From Rhodocyclaceae bacterium UBA5602 (GTDB lineage: Bacteria > Pseudomonadota > Gammaproteobacteria > Burkholderiales > Rhodocyclaceae), in the NCBI GenBank assembly GCA_002424865.1, contig DILC01000007.1:1-34628 (forward strand): 34,628 nucleotides of DNA, given 5' to 3'. The translations under genes were made by a program, and so were the position numbers. Below the pieces are notes generated by a model. The model saw nothing but the letters and a program-made list of their open reading frames with translations, searched no databases and was not told the DNA's origin. Shown in pieces: positions 23,856-31,419 of the stretch (positions are counted from its first letter, which is position 1; every line of letters begins with the position of its first letter).

Positions 23856-25034
23856 ATGAAAAACAAATTACCCACTGGCTTATCAACGCTCCTAGGTGAC
23901 ATGAGCCCTGAGCATTTCTTAGCCGAGTACTGGCAAAAAAAGCCTTTGCTCGTGCGCGGCGCCGTCCCGGATGCCGATCAGCTTATCAGCCGCGATGAAC
24001 TCTTTCAATTCGCCGCGGACGACACTATCGAATCCCGCCTGGTGTCGCGTACCGATGGCTGGCAACTGGATCACGGCCCATTTTCCTTAACGCAACTCAA
24101 GCGCACCAAAAAGCCTTGGACCACGCTGGTGCAAACAGTCAATCTCGTCCATCCGGCAGCCGAAACGCTTATGCGCCGCTTTAACTTCATCCCTTATGCC
24201 CGCCTGGATGATGTCATGGTCAGCTACGCCACCGACCAAGGCGGCGTAGGCCCGCACTTCGATAACTACGACGTCTTTTTAATTCAAGGCATGGGCAGTC
24301 GGCACTGGCATATCGGCGCGCAGAAAAAGTACGAACTCGTTGAAGACATTCCGTTGCGCATCATCAAGAATTTCCGCCCCAGCCAAGACTGGGTGCTGAA
24401 CCCCGGCGACATGCTCTACCTGCCGCCGCAATGGGCGCACGATGGCGTGGCGATAGGCGAATGCATGACTCTCTCCGTCGGTTTTCGTACGCCAACCACA
24501 CAAGAACTGGGCGAACAGTTTTTATCCTTCCTGCAGGACAAGCTGGCATTGTCCGGCCGTTATAGCGACCCCGACTTGAAAGTTCAGCGCCACCCGGCTG
24601 AAATCGGCAACGCCATGATTGACCAAGTCGCCACGCAACTCGCGGGTATTCGCTGGGATCGCACCACCATACAAAAGTTTTTAGGCGCATCGCTGACCGA
24701 ACCCAAGCCCCATGTCTTTTTTGACCCACCAGAGCAACCACTGAGCCGCGCAAAGTTCAAACAAGCCATCCATCGCCATGGCCTCACGCTCGCCCCGGCC
24801 AGCCAGCTTTTGTTTTCTGGAAATCATTTTTATCTCAACGGCGATGCGTGGCCTGTCGCTAAAAAAATCCAAGGCATCATGCGCGAACTGGCCAATTCAC
24901 GGACATTAAGTGCCGACCAAATCAAAACAGTGGCACTTAACCCGGCAGCAAACAGTGCAAAACCTGCTGAAGACCTGGTCAGCTTATTGTACGAAGCCTA
25001 CCTGGATGGTTTTCTGTGGCATCTTCATGATTGA
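23856..25034 (+). CDS. roxA: Ribosomal oxygenase (YcfD/RoxA-like JmjC cupin, 50S L16 arginine hydroxylase)
   Basis: The protein is 392 residues long from ATG 23856. The longer upstream frame overlaps rlmD antisense and lacks family similarity. The start 'LLGDMSPEHFLAEYWQKKPLLVRGAVPD' is typical of the family. The Fe(II)/2-oxoglutarate triad is visible as His134 and Asp136 in 'GGVGPHFDNYDVFLIQ', and His195 in 'LYLPPQWAHDGVAIGE'. 'MSYATDQGGVGPH' (here 'MVSYATD') and 'SVGFRTPT' are also conserved, and a C-terminal winged-helix/dimerisation part follows. E. coli YcfD hydroxylates Arg81 of ribosomal protein L16. A TATAAT at 23844-23849 lies just before the ATG, so the transcript may be nearly leaderless. 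Confidence 0.93.
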   Translation: MKNKLPTGLSTLLGDMSPEHFLAEYWQKKPLLVRGAVPDADQLISRDELFQFAADDTIESRLVSRTDGWQLDHGPFSLTQLKRTKKPWTTLVQTVNLVHPAAETLMRRFNFIPYARLDDVMVSYATDQGGVGPHFDNYDVFLIQGMGSRHWHIGAQKKYELVEDIPLRIIKNFRPSQDWVLNPGDMLYLPPQWAHDGVAIGECMTLSVGFRTPTTQELGEQFLSFLQDKLALSGRYSDPDLKVQRHPAEIGNAMIDQVATQLAGIRWDRTTIQKFLGASLTEPKPHVFFDPPEQPLSRAKFKQAIHRHGLTLAPASQLLFSGNHFYLNGDAWPVAKKIQGIMRELANSRTLSADQIKTVALNPAANSAKPAEDLVSLLYEAYLDGFLWHLHD

Positions 25035-25658
25035 ACAAGCCGAAAAATACAACCTATTAACTGGCAACTGGCGAACATGACGATCGTAGCGCCATGGATT
25101 CGGTACTGGATCATGCAAAAATCCATAGACATCTTTGGCCGAAACCTAGCCAAGCGACACCTGGAAGAGCCCCTGCGGTCGGCTAAATTGAATTCATTCT
25201 TAAATTCCGGACGGGGCCAACAGCTTGCGCAGCGTTCTCCATGAGCCTCAGCCATTGAACATCCATCTACCTCGATTAACCGCACTCTTCATCCGCCACG
25301 CCATGCGCTTAGCATCCGCCAAAGCCCGGAACATTTACGGCAACCCGCAGACACTCATTTACTGGCAGATACACGGTATGGCGTACGCCGATTTCACATT
25401 GACCATGCTCGATGCAGAACCCCGCCGCCATTTAACCCAGGCAAAACCGATTTGAAAATTTATGGGAACTATCGACACACTGCCCCAATCCCAATACAAC
25501 GGGTTTCCAGGCCGAGTTTGTTGCTTCTGAGCAACAATGGCATCATTACAAATAAAAAACCTCGTGCTAGAATTTATACCTGATCGGGTGGGTGGTTTTT
25601 TTCTATCCTTGATCGGAACCAATTGGCCTAATAATCCCTAACGTTAAGGAAATAACAA
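25035..25658. other. 624-bp region without a convincing gene
   Basis: Two short plus-strand frames (25077-25244, 55 codons; 25225-25455, 76 codons) overlap. They have some protein-like character but no ribosome sites and no recognisable domain. They may be frameshifted remains of one gene. The last ~110 bases carry the lipoprotein promoter. Confidence 0.4.
25546..25573 (+). promoter_or_regulatory. Sigma-70-type promoter for the small lipoprotein gene
   Basis: TTACAA (25546-25551) and TAGAAT (25568-25573) are separated by 16 bases. They lie about 85 bases upstream of the lipoprotein ATG, which has TAAGGAAAT as its ribosome site. Confidence 0.5.
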
Positions 25659-25877
25659 ATGAAACAATCACTTCTGATTGCTGCTTTGCTTGCTGTTGCT
25701 GTTGCTGGTTGCGCTAAAAAAGAAGAAGCCGCTGCTCCCGCTACTGAAGCTGCTGCTCCTGCTGCAGCTCCCGCTGCTGAAGCTCCCGCTCCTGCTGCCG
25801 CTCCTGCCGCTGAAGCTCCCGCTCCTGCCGCTGAAGCCCCCGCTGCAGCTCCTGCTGCTGAAGCGCCAAAGAACTAA
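25659..25877 (+). CDS. Small Ala/Pro/Glu-rich lipoprotein
   Basis: The 72-residue protein has a lipoprotein signal 'LLIAALLAVAVAGC' with acylated Cys18, followed by charged KKEE. Position +2 is Ala, which predicts outer-membrane sorting. The mature part is only Ala, Pro, Glu and Thr in imperfect APAAEAPAP-type repeats. It probably forms an extended polyproline-like or disordered tether. The gene has its own promoter and a strong terminator, so it is monocistronic and likely well expressed. No function can be assigned, and repeat number probably varies between strains. Frames read antisense through the repeat are not genes. Confidence 0.88.
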   Translation: MKQSLLIAALLAVAVAGCAKKEEAAAPATEAAAPAAAPAAEAPAPAAAPAAEAPAPAAEAPAAAPAAEAPKN

Positions 25878-25883
25878 TTTCTT

Positions 25884-25927
25884 TTGGCGAGAAAAAACCA
25901 GCCTCGGGGCTGGTTTTTTTTCGCCAA
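25884..25927 (+). terminator. Rho-independent terminator of the lipoprotein gene
   Basis: ACCAGCC/GGCTGGT stem with a TCGG loop, flanked by complementary A- and T-runs and an outer TTGGCGA/TCGCCAA extension. It lies 6 bases after the stop. Confidence 0.93.
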
Positions 25928-25955
25928 AAATTGCCGATAAATGCTTCATGCCAAA

Positions 25956-25983
25956 AGACACACTCACTTAGACACACTCACTT
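25956..25983. repeat. 14-bp perfect tandem duplication
   Basis: AGACACACTCACTT appears twice in direct tandem between two terminators. It is probably a slippage product. Confidence 0.8.
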
Positions 25984-26025
25984 CTTTTTCCCTCAGGCAC
26001 AATAACCAAATGAGAGACTTCTTAA

Positions 26026-26071
26026 AAAAAAACAGGCTTCTCACCTGACTGGTTGAGAAGCCTGTTTTTTT
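26026..26071. terminator. Rho-independent terminator, downstream of bamC
   Basis: This is an 18-bp perfect stem including ACAGGCTTCTCA and its complement around a 10-base loop, with A-run and T-run on opposite sides. On the minus strand it lies 67 bases after the bamC stop. Confidence 0.9.
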
Positions 26072-26137
26072 AGTGCCGCCTTGGGGCAATCTAGCGACAA
26101 CCCAAGGTTAACACGCCGCTACATCGTGACGGCTATC

Positions 26138-27283
26138 TCATTTGAGCTGCTCATACAGTTGGCTAATAATCCTCTTCGCCGTAGCAGAACTATCCACACC
26201 GCCTTCCAGCGTCTTCACCTGAATGATATTGGATTCACCATCACGTTTGACCTGGATACGATACTGCGCTGCTTTAACGGGTTTATCCTTGTTCTTGTCA
26301 GCGTTTTTCCAGAACATGAGTGAAGACAAAATCCCTGTATCGTCTTTTTTCTTGTTATCTTCATCCGGATCTACAAAACGGACATAGTAAAGGCCTTGTG
26401 AGCGGTCTCTATCTTCCACGGTCAGGCCAATGCGATCCAGGGCCAGGCCAACACGACGCCAGGCGCGATCAAAAGGTTCTTCAAGCATGAGCGACGCATT
26501 ACCATCGGCTGCGCGAGACAACTGCGCCCGCTCTGGCAATTGTTCTGCTGCGAGCAAAGTTTTAGCCCGGCTTTCTTGCGCACCCAAACGCACCATGAGG
26601 CGACGCAGCATTTCAGCTTCCAGCTCTGGATCCGCCGGACGGGGCTGCCAGCGAGTTTCTGTCTTGCCCTCTGAAACATAGACCTCGATCATGCCACGAT
26701 GGCTGATATAGATTTCCGTGGTATCCGGCTCGCTGCCTTTTTCCAGGCGCGTACGAAACTTGTCACGCTCTGCCGTTGAATACACGTCATCAAATATCTT
26801 GCCCAACGTGCTGCGAATAAAGTCTTGCGGCAATTTTGCGCGATTTTCCGCCCAGTCGGTCTCAAGAATACCCGCCTCTGGCATTTCCACATCAACCAAA
26901 AGTCCCATTTCCTGCCAGAACTCTTTAACGATAGGCCAAAGCTTGTCAGGCGTGCCCGGAACAACTAACCAGCGTTGCGTACCAGCCCGCTCAATGCGCA
27001 TCTTCTCGACTTGGGGCAACACTTCGCTGGTCGTGGCCTCAACCGGTTTATCGCCACGCTCATTGGCATAAGAAGAATAGGTTGCGGTACCTTTGGAGCC
27101 TACCACATCGGGAACCACATAGCGCTCATCGCGACTGGCCTGGGTCAAGTCGGGCGGAATCTCAAGCGAGGGCAACTTGGCCTTGCCTGCTGATTTGTAT
27201 TCAATTTTTTTGGATTCGATCAACGGACCGCTACATCCTGCAACAACACTCGTGACCAACAATAAAAACAGCAGACGTTTCAT
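26138..27283 (-). CDS. bamC: Outer-membrane assembly lipoprotein BamC (NlpB)
   Basis: The 381-residue protein has the lipobox 'LLLVTSVVAGC' with Cys17. Family features follow: the N-terminal unstructured segment 'LPSLEIPPDLTQASRDERYVVPDV' that docks on BamD, then two helix-grip domains. The first opens 'MRIERAGTQRWLVVPGTPDKLWPIVKEFWQEMGLLVDVEMPEAGILETDWAENRA'. The second opens 'LMLEEPFDRAWRRVGLALDRIGLTVEDRDRSQGLYYVRFVD'. BamC is a non-essential partner of the BAM complex at the periplasmic face of the outer membrane. It starts 17 bases after dapA, as is usual for the dapA-bamC pair. Confidence 0.95.
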   Translation of the reverse strand: MKRLLFLLLVTSVVAGCSGPLIESKKIEYKSAGKAKLPSLEIPPDLTQASRDERYVVPDVVGSKGTATYSSYANERGDKPVEATTSEVLPQVEKMRIERAGTQRWLVVPGTPDKLWPIVKEFWQEMGLLVDVEMPEAGILETDWAENRAKLPQDFIRSTLGKIFDDVYSTAERDKFRTRLEKGSEPDTTEIYISHRGMIEVYVSEGKTETRWQPRPADPELEAEMLRRLMVRLGAQESRAKTLLAAEQLPERAQLSRAADGNASLMLEEPFDRAWRRVGLALDRIGLTVEDRDRSQGLYYVRFVDPDEDNKKKDDTGILSSLMFWKNADKNKDKPVKAAQYRIQVKRDGESNIIQVKTLEGGVDSSATAKRIISQLYEQLK

Positions 27284-27300
27284 AAACAGTGGTATCCCGA

Positions 27301-28197
27301 TTAAATGGCAATATCCGCTGCGCGCATGGCAGCACGCACACGGTCATACGAAGCTGGCGTCAGCGGCAGCAGGGGCAAACGCAAGATATTTTCAATCAAC
27401 CCCATTTGTGCCAGCGCCCATTTCGTGGGCGCTGGACTGGGTTCGATAAACAGATCACGGTGTAAGTTCAATAATTGGAAGTTCAAGGCCCGCGCCGTGA
27501 TCAAGTCGCCGCCTTTTGCTGCCGCGCACAGCGCATGCATCAAACGTGGCGCCACATTGGCCGTCACGGAAATGGTCCCCGCCGCACCCAACAAGGTCAA
27601 GGACATGGCAGTGGCATCGTCCCCGCTATACACCGCAAATCCGGCCGGTGCGCGACGGAGCAAATCCGAGCCGCGTTCCACATCTCCCGTGGCATCCTTG
27701 ATACCAATAATGCCCGGCACTTGCGCTAAACGTAACGCGGTATCGTTGGCTAAATCAGCCACCGTACGCCCTGGCACGTTATACACAATCATTGGCAGAT
27801 CAACCGCTTGGGCAATCGCCTTGAAATGTTGGAACAAGCCTTCTTGCGTGGGCTTGTTGTAGTAAGGTACCACAGAGAGATGCGCATCCGCACCCGCCTG
27901 CCTGGCAAATTCTGCCAGCTCAATGGCTTCACGCGTGGCATTCGCACCCGTGCCGGCGATCACAGGGATACGCCCGGCCACATGTTCTACCGTGGTTTTG
28001 ATCAGCAAGCAATGTTCAGCCACATCGACCGTGGGCGATTCGCCCGTTGTGCCGACCACCACAACCCCGTCCGAACCTTCCGCAATATGCCAATCGAGCA
28101 AGCGTTTTAACGCAGGCAAATCCAGCGAACCATCAACCTGCATCGGGGTAACAATGGCAGGGATCGACCCCTGAATAGGCGCACGTTTTGTCTTCAT
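27301..28197 (-). CDS. dapA: 4-hydroxy-tetrahydrodipicolinate synthase DapA
   Basis: The protein is 298 residues long from ATG 28197; a TTG 12 bases upstream is an unlikely start. It condenses pyruvate with aspartate semialdehyde in lysine and diaminopimelate synthesis. The pyruvate loop is the canonical 'GTTGESPTV', the proton-relay Tyr is in 'IVYNVPGRTV' and the Schiff-base Lys in 'IIGIKDATGD'. 'SGDDATAMSLTLLGAAGTISVTANVAP' is also conserved. It contrasts with the aberrant DHDPS paralogue at 18799-19761. It probably forms an operon with bamC, 17 bases downstream. Confidence 0.96.
   Translation of the reverse strand: MKTKRAPIQGSIPAIVTPMQVDGSLDLPALKRLLDWHIAEGSDGVVVVGTTGESPTVDVAEHCLLIKTTVEHVAGRIPVIAGTGANATREAIELAEFARQAGADAHLSVVPYYNKPTQEGLFQHFKAIAQAVDLPMIVYNVPGRTVADLANDTALRLAQVPGIIGIKDATGDVERGSDLLRRAPAGFAVYSGDDATAMSLTLLGAAGTISVTANVAPRLMHALCAAAKGGDLITARALNFQLLNLHRDLFIEPSPAPTKWALAQMGLIENILRLPLLPLTPASYDRVRAAMRAADIAI
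27411..27435. repeat. Perfect inverted repeat inside dapA (10-bp arms)
   Basis: CCAGCGCCCA, then TTTCG, then TGGGCGCTGG. It encodes the conserved stretch around 'APTKWALAQMG', so it could be a codon-choice coincidence rather than a functional hairpin. Confidence 0.5.
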
Positions 28198-28291
28198 GAA
28201 AATACGCAATACACTAAAATTTCGATTCTAACCGATGCTTATCTCACCGGCTATCTCAGCACGCAGCAAGTTACCTGCATTTACAAAATGC

Positions 28292-29215
28292 CTACATGTC
28301 GGCCAAAACGCGCAAATGTGCCACGACGCTACGCCCCAGGGCAGAGAGCGCATAACCACCCTCCAGCATGGAAACAATCCGCCCTTGCGCGGTAGCATCC
28401 GCCAAGACCTTGATTTGTTTGGTCACCCATGCGTAATCGGCTTCAACCAAGCCGAATGAAGCCATATCGTCCTCACGGTGGGCATCGAATCCGGCTGAAA
28501 TAAAAACCATCTCGGGCTGAAAATCATACAACCGGGGCAGCCAATGATCGGTCACCGCCTGACGGAAAGCCTCGCCCCCTGTACATGCAGGCAAGGGCAC
28601 ATTGCACATATTGGACGCCGGGTTATCCGTGCCGCTGTAAGGATAAAACGGATGCTGGAACGTGCCGCACATCAATACCTTATCGTCGCCCGCAAAAATG
28701 GCTTCCGTGCCATTGCCGTGATGCACGTCAAAATCAACCACCGCGACGCGCGAGACCGGCCACATCGCCAGGGCGTGGCGCATGGCCACAGCCACATTGT
28801 TGAAAAAACAAAAGCCCATCGCCTGCGCCACACTGGCATGATGGCCGGGCGGGCGCACAGCGCAAAAGGCGTTATTCACCTCCCCGCGCATAATCCTGTC
28901 GACGGCCTCGCATCCCGCGCCTGCGGCGCGCAAAGCCGCGTGCCAGGTGCCGGGCGACATGGCCGTATCCGGATCGAGATGGACAATCCCATGCGTTGGG
29001 CTACAGGCATGGACATAAGCGATGTAATCCAGCGGATGCACACGCCGCAACTGCTCCATCGTAACCAGGGGCGCTTCAAAATGCGCCAAATAGCCATCCA
29101 CCCCGGCGGCAATCACTTGATCGTGAATCGCATCCAGGCGCGCCGGGCACTCCGGGTGATGGGCGCCCATGTCATGCAACCTGCAATCCTTGTGGGCAAT
29201 AAAAGCAGTCGTCAT
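28292..29215 (-). CDS. Histone-deacetylase-family (acetylpolyamine amidohydrolase-like) hydrolase
   Basis: The 307-residue protein carries the zinc deacetylase signatures. 'HHPECPARLDAI' is near the start, the catalytic His pair is in 'RPPGHHASVAQAMGFCFFNNVAVA', and zinc ligands are in 'VAVVDFDVHHGNGTEAIF' and 'FISAGFDAHREDDMAS'. The Tyr/Gly loop is 'SMLEGGYALSALGRSV'. Bacterial members remove acetyl groups from polyamines or other small amides, and the substrate here is unknown. No clear ribosome site precedes the ATG. It is divergent from moxR over 54 bp. Confidence 0.93.
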   Translation of the reverse strand: MTTAFIAHKDCRLHDMGAHHPECPARLDAIHDQVIAAGVDGYLAHFEAPLVTMEQLRRVHPLDYIAYVHACSPTHGIVHLDPDTAMSPGTWHAALRAAGAGCEAVDRIMRGEVNNAFCAVRPPGHHASVAQAMGFCFFNNVAVAMRHALAMWPVSRVAVVDFDVHHGNGTEAIFAGDDKVLMCGTFQHPFYPYSGTDNPASNMCNVPLPACTGGEAFRQAVTDHWLPRLYDFQPEMVFISAGFDAHREDDMASFGLVEADYAWVTKQIKVLADATAQGRIVSMLEGGYALSALGRSVVAHLRVLADM

Positions 29216-29269
29216 AAAAAAGCGGTTTTCCCTGCTAGCCTAGAATAAAACATTGAATTCGGAAGAACG

Positions 29270-30331
29270 ATGCCTTCCCCCTTATTATCATCGACACGAA
29301 CCTACTTTTACGGATTTGAACCGCTTATGCAACCTCGTGACCAGCAAGCCCTTTTATCCGCGCTTTTAGCGGACATCAATCGCATCATCCTGGGCAAAAC
29401 AGAGCCTGTCCGCATGGCTCTGGCGTGCTTGCTCGCGGGCGGACATTTACTCATCGAGGATTTGCCCGGTGTGGGCAAAACAACGCTGGCGCATGTGCTG
29501 GCGCGCGTTTTGGGCATGGATATGCAGCGCATCCAGTTCACCAGCGACATGCTGCCTGCCGACATCATTGGCGTTTCGGTGTTTGATCGCGCCAGCGGCA
29601 CGTTTCACTTTCATCCCGGGCCGATTTTCACGCCGATGATTTTGGCCGATGAACTCAATCGCGCCACGCCCAAGGCGCAAAGCGCGCTACTCGAAGCCAT
29701 GGAAGATCGCCAGGTCACTATCGAAGGGCAAACCCGTGCCTTGCCTGCGCCATTTTTTGTCATCGCCACGCAAAACCCCGCGTTTCAGATTGGCACCTTT
29801 CCGTTGCCTGAATCGCAGCTTGACCGTTTCCTGCTCAAAATCGAATTAGGCTACCCCGATGCCGCCGCCGAGCGGGAACTCCTGGCAGGTACAGATCGGC
29901 GGCAGATGGTCGCCGCCCTCGTCCCGCATTTATCGCCTGATCAGTTAATCCAGCTCCAGCAACAGGTGCGCGCAGTGCATGCTTCCGCCGCGCTCATCGA
30001 ATACATTCAAGCGATCCTTGCCTACACGCGCACCGCGCCCTTTTGGGTGGCGGGCTTATCGCCCCGCGCAGGCTTGGCTTTGCTGGCTGTTGCCCGCGCC
30101 TGGGCGCTGCTCGCTGGCCGCGACCACGTGCTGCCTGAAGACGTACAAGCGGTCTTGCCAGGCGTTGTCGCGCATCGCTTGCGCTGGCATGATGGAGGAC
30201 CAGGTAACACTGGAAAAGTCGGCGCTGGTGAAGCAACTGCGCTACAAGGCGATCGAACAAACAACGCTCTGCGCGCCGTAGCGAATGGCGAAACAGCGGC
30301 TCACCTCATCGAGGCCGTGCCTTTGCCTTGA
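29270..30331 (+). CDS. MoxR-family AAA+ ATPase with an atypical C-terminus
   Basis: The 353-residue protein is a chaperone-like ATPase. Walker A is in 'LLIEDLPGVGKTTLAHVLA', Walker B in 'MILADELNRATPKAQSALLEAMED', sensor 1 in 'PFFVIATQNPAFQIGTFPLPESQLDRF', and sensor 2 in 'WVAGLSPRAGLALLAVARAWALLAGRDHVLPEDV'. GGAAG lies 4-5 bases before the ATG. It heads a moxR-DUF58-transglutaminase operon. After 'VVAHRLRWHDGG' (about residue 309) the protein has an unusual tail of about 44 residues containing GKVGAGEATA and ANGETAAHL. Family members usually end soon after this point. The tail is encoded from the repeat-like segment at 30210 onward. Confidence 0.92.
   Translation: MPSPLLSSTRTYFYGFEPLMQPRDQQALLSALLADINRIILGKTEPVRMALACLLAGGHLLIEDLPGVGKTTLAHVLARVLGMDMQRIQFTSDMLPADIIGVSVFDRASGTFHFHPGPIFTPMILADELNRATPKAQSALLEAMEDRQVTIEGQTRALPAPFFVIATQNPAFQIGTFPLPESQLDRFLLKIELGYPDAAAERELLAGTDRRQMVAALVPHLSPDQLIQLQQQVRAVHASAALIEYIQAILAYTRTAPFWVAGLSPRAGLALLAVARAWALLAGRDHVLPEDVQAVLPGVVAHRLRWHDGGPGNTGKVGAGEATALQGDRTNNALRAVANGETAAHLIEAVPLP
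30210..30231 (+). repeat. 22-base sequence shared with the DUF1015 gene (short form of the repeat family?)
   Basis: It is identical to 14410-14431. Here it is read as T-G-K-V-G-A-G, with K-V at 316-317 in the same frame as K-V in the mfd and mltB inserts. It is followed by E-A-T-A, similar to the E/G-T-A-A end of those inserts. Confidence 0.5.
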
Positions 30332-30333
30332 AC

Positions 30334-31419
30334 ATGCCGCAAGAAAAGCACCGATCCCGCAGACGCCCATTGCGTCTATTGAACCACTGGCTGCGCGGCT
30401 TGCGGCAACGTGGGCACGAGCGTTTTGTGCGCTGGGCGCTGCGTGTGCCAACACCTGAACCCGTGCCCATTACGCTGGTGCAGCGGCGCGTTTATGTGCT
30501 GCCCACACGCGTGGGTTTAGCCTTTGGCCTGGCGCTCGTCAGCATTTTTTTAGGCGCGGTGAATTACAACCTGAGCCTGGGCCATGCGCTGGTTTTCTGG
30601 CTGGCCGGGCTGGGCTTGGTCAGCATCCTGCACACCTTTCGCAATCTCGTACAGCTAACCATCAATCCAGGGCGTTGCGCGCCGGTCTTTGCCGGAGAGA
30701 CGGCCTGTTTTGATCTGTTGCTGACCAACACCCGCCGCGATGCACGCACGCATTTGCTGCTGTCGGCAAACGATCTCCCGCCCATCGACATGGACATCCC
30801 CCCCCACAGCACGAGCACTGCCCGCATCGCCCTGCCCACCAATCAGCGCGGCTGGATGAAGCTGCCGCGCATAACGATAGAGACCACCTGGCCTCTGGGG
30901 CTGGTGCGTGCCTGGAGCTATGTCGCGCCGGCCATGCAGTGCCTTGTATACCCAGCGCCCGCCAAAACAGCCCCCCCTTTGCCATTCAGCGGCGCAACCG
31001 CCCAGGGCGCGCGCCACACCGGCCAGGGCGCGGATGATTTTGCCGGTTTGCGAGGCCACCAGCGTAGCGACCCGCCGCGCCATGTGGCATGGAAAGCAGC
31101 CGCACGGCAAGACAATGGCAAACTGCAAACCAAGCTTTTCAGCGGCGAATCCGCGCAAGAACTCTGGCTGGACTGGGAGGCCGCGCCAGCGAACTTAACA
31201 ACCGAACAACGCATTGCCTGCATGACACGCTGGCTGCTCGATGCCGATGCCGCTGGCATGCGCTGGGGCTTGCGCCTGCCCACCTTGCGCTTAGCGCCTG
31301 CCCAAGGCGCGGCACACCGTGCAACGGGATTACAAGCGCTGGCTTTATATGCTTTACCCGGCGTCGTGCCCAGCAAAACAACGCCTGGCCCACCAAAAAA
31401 AAGCCATGGCGCGACTTGA
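30334..31419 (+). CDS. DUF58 domain-containing protein
   Basis: The protein is about 361 residues long, from ATG 30334. A TTG at 30328 overlaps the moxR stop and is an alternative start. A basic N-terminus is followed by two transmembrane helices ('VGLAFGLALVSIFLGAVNYNLSLGHALVFWLAGLGLVSIL'). A soluble region then carries the DUF58 signature, seen as 'GADDFAGLRGHQRSDPPRHVAWKAAARQDNGKLQTKLF' followed by 'LWLDWEAA'. DUF58 proteins are partners of MoxR ATPases and have a von Willebrand A-like part; their precise function is unsettled. The gene overlaps the next start codon by 14 bases. Confidence 0.9.
   Translation: MPQEKHRSRRRPLRLLNHWLRGLRQRGHERFVRWALRVPTPEPVPITLVQRRVYVLPTRVGLAFGLALVSIFLGAVNYNLSLGHALVFWLAGLGLVSILHTFRNLVQLTINPGRCAPVFAGETACFDLLLTNTRRDARTHLLLSANDLPPIDMDIPPHSTSTARIALPTNQRGWMKLPRITIETTWPLGLVRAWSYVAPAMQCLVYPAPAKTAPPLPFSGATAQGARHTGQGADDFAGLRGHQRSDPPRHVAWKAAARQDNGKLQTKLFSGESAQELWLDWEAAPANLTTEQRIACMTRWLLDADAAGMRWGLRLPTLRLAPAQGAAHRATGLQALALYALPGVVPSKTTPGPPKKSHGAT

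Noticed and set aside
25225..25455. 76-codon plus-strand frame after roxA
   Set aside because: No ribosome site, no recognisable domain and overlap with another short frame; at best a remnant, so described only within the intergenic entry.
25668..25977. Ser/Gly- and Gln-rich or Leu-rich frames across the lipoprotein gene
   Set aside because: They are other-frame readings of the GCT/CCT-rich repeat, while the lipoprotein frame has a lipobox, ribosome site, promoter and terminator.
27411..27435. Inverted repeat in dapA as a regulatory hairpin
   Set aside because: It encodes a conserved DapA stretch, and GC-rich alternating codons can generate such a palindrome by chance; kept only as a low-confidence repeat.
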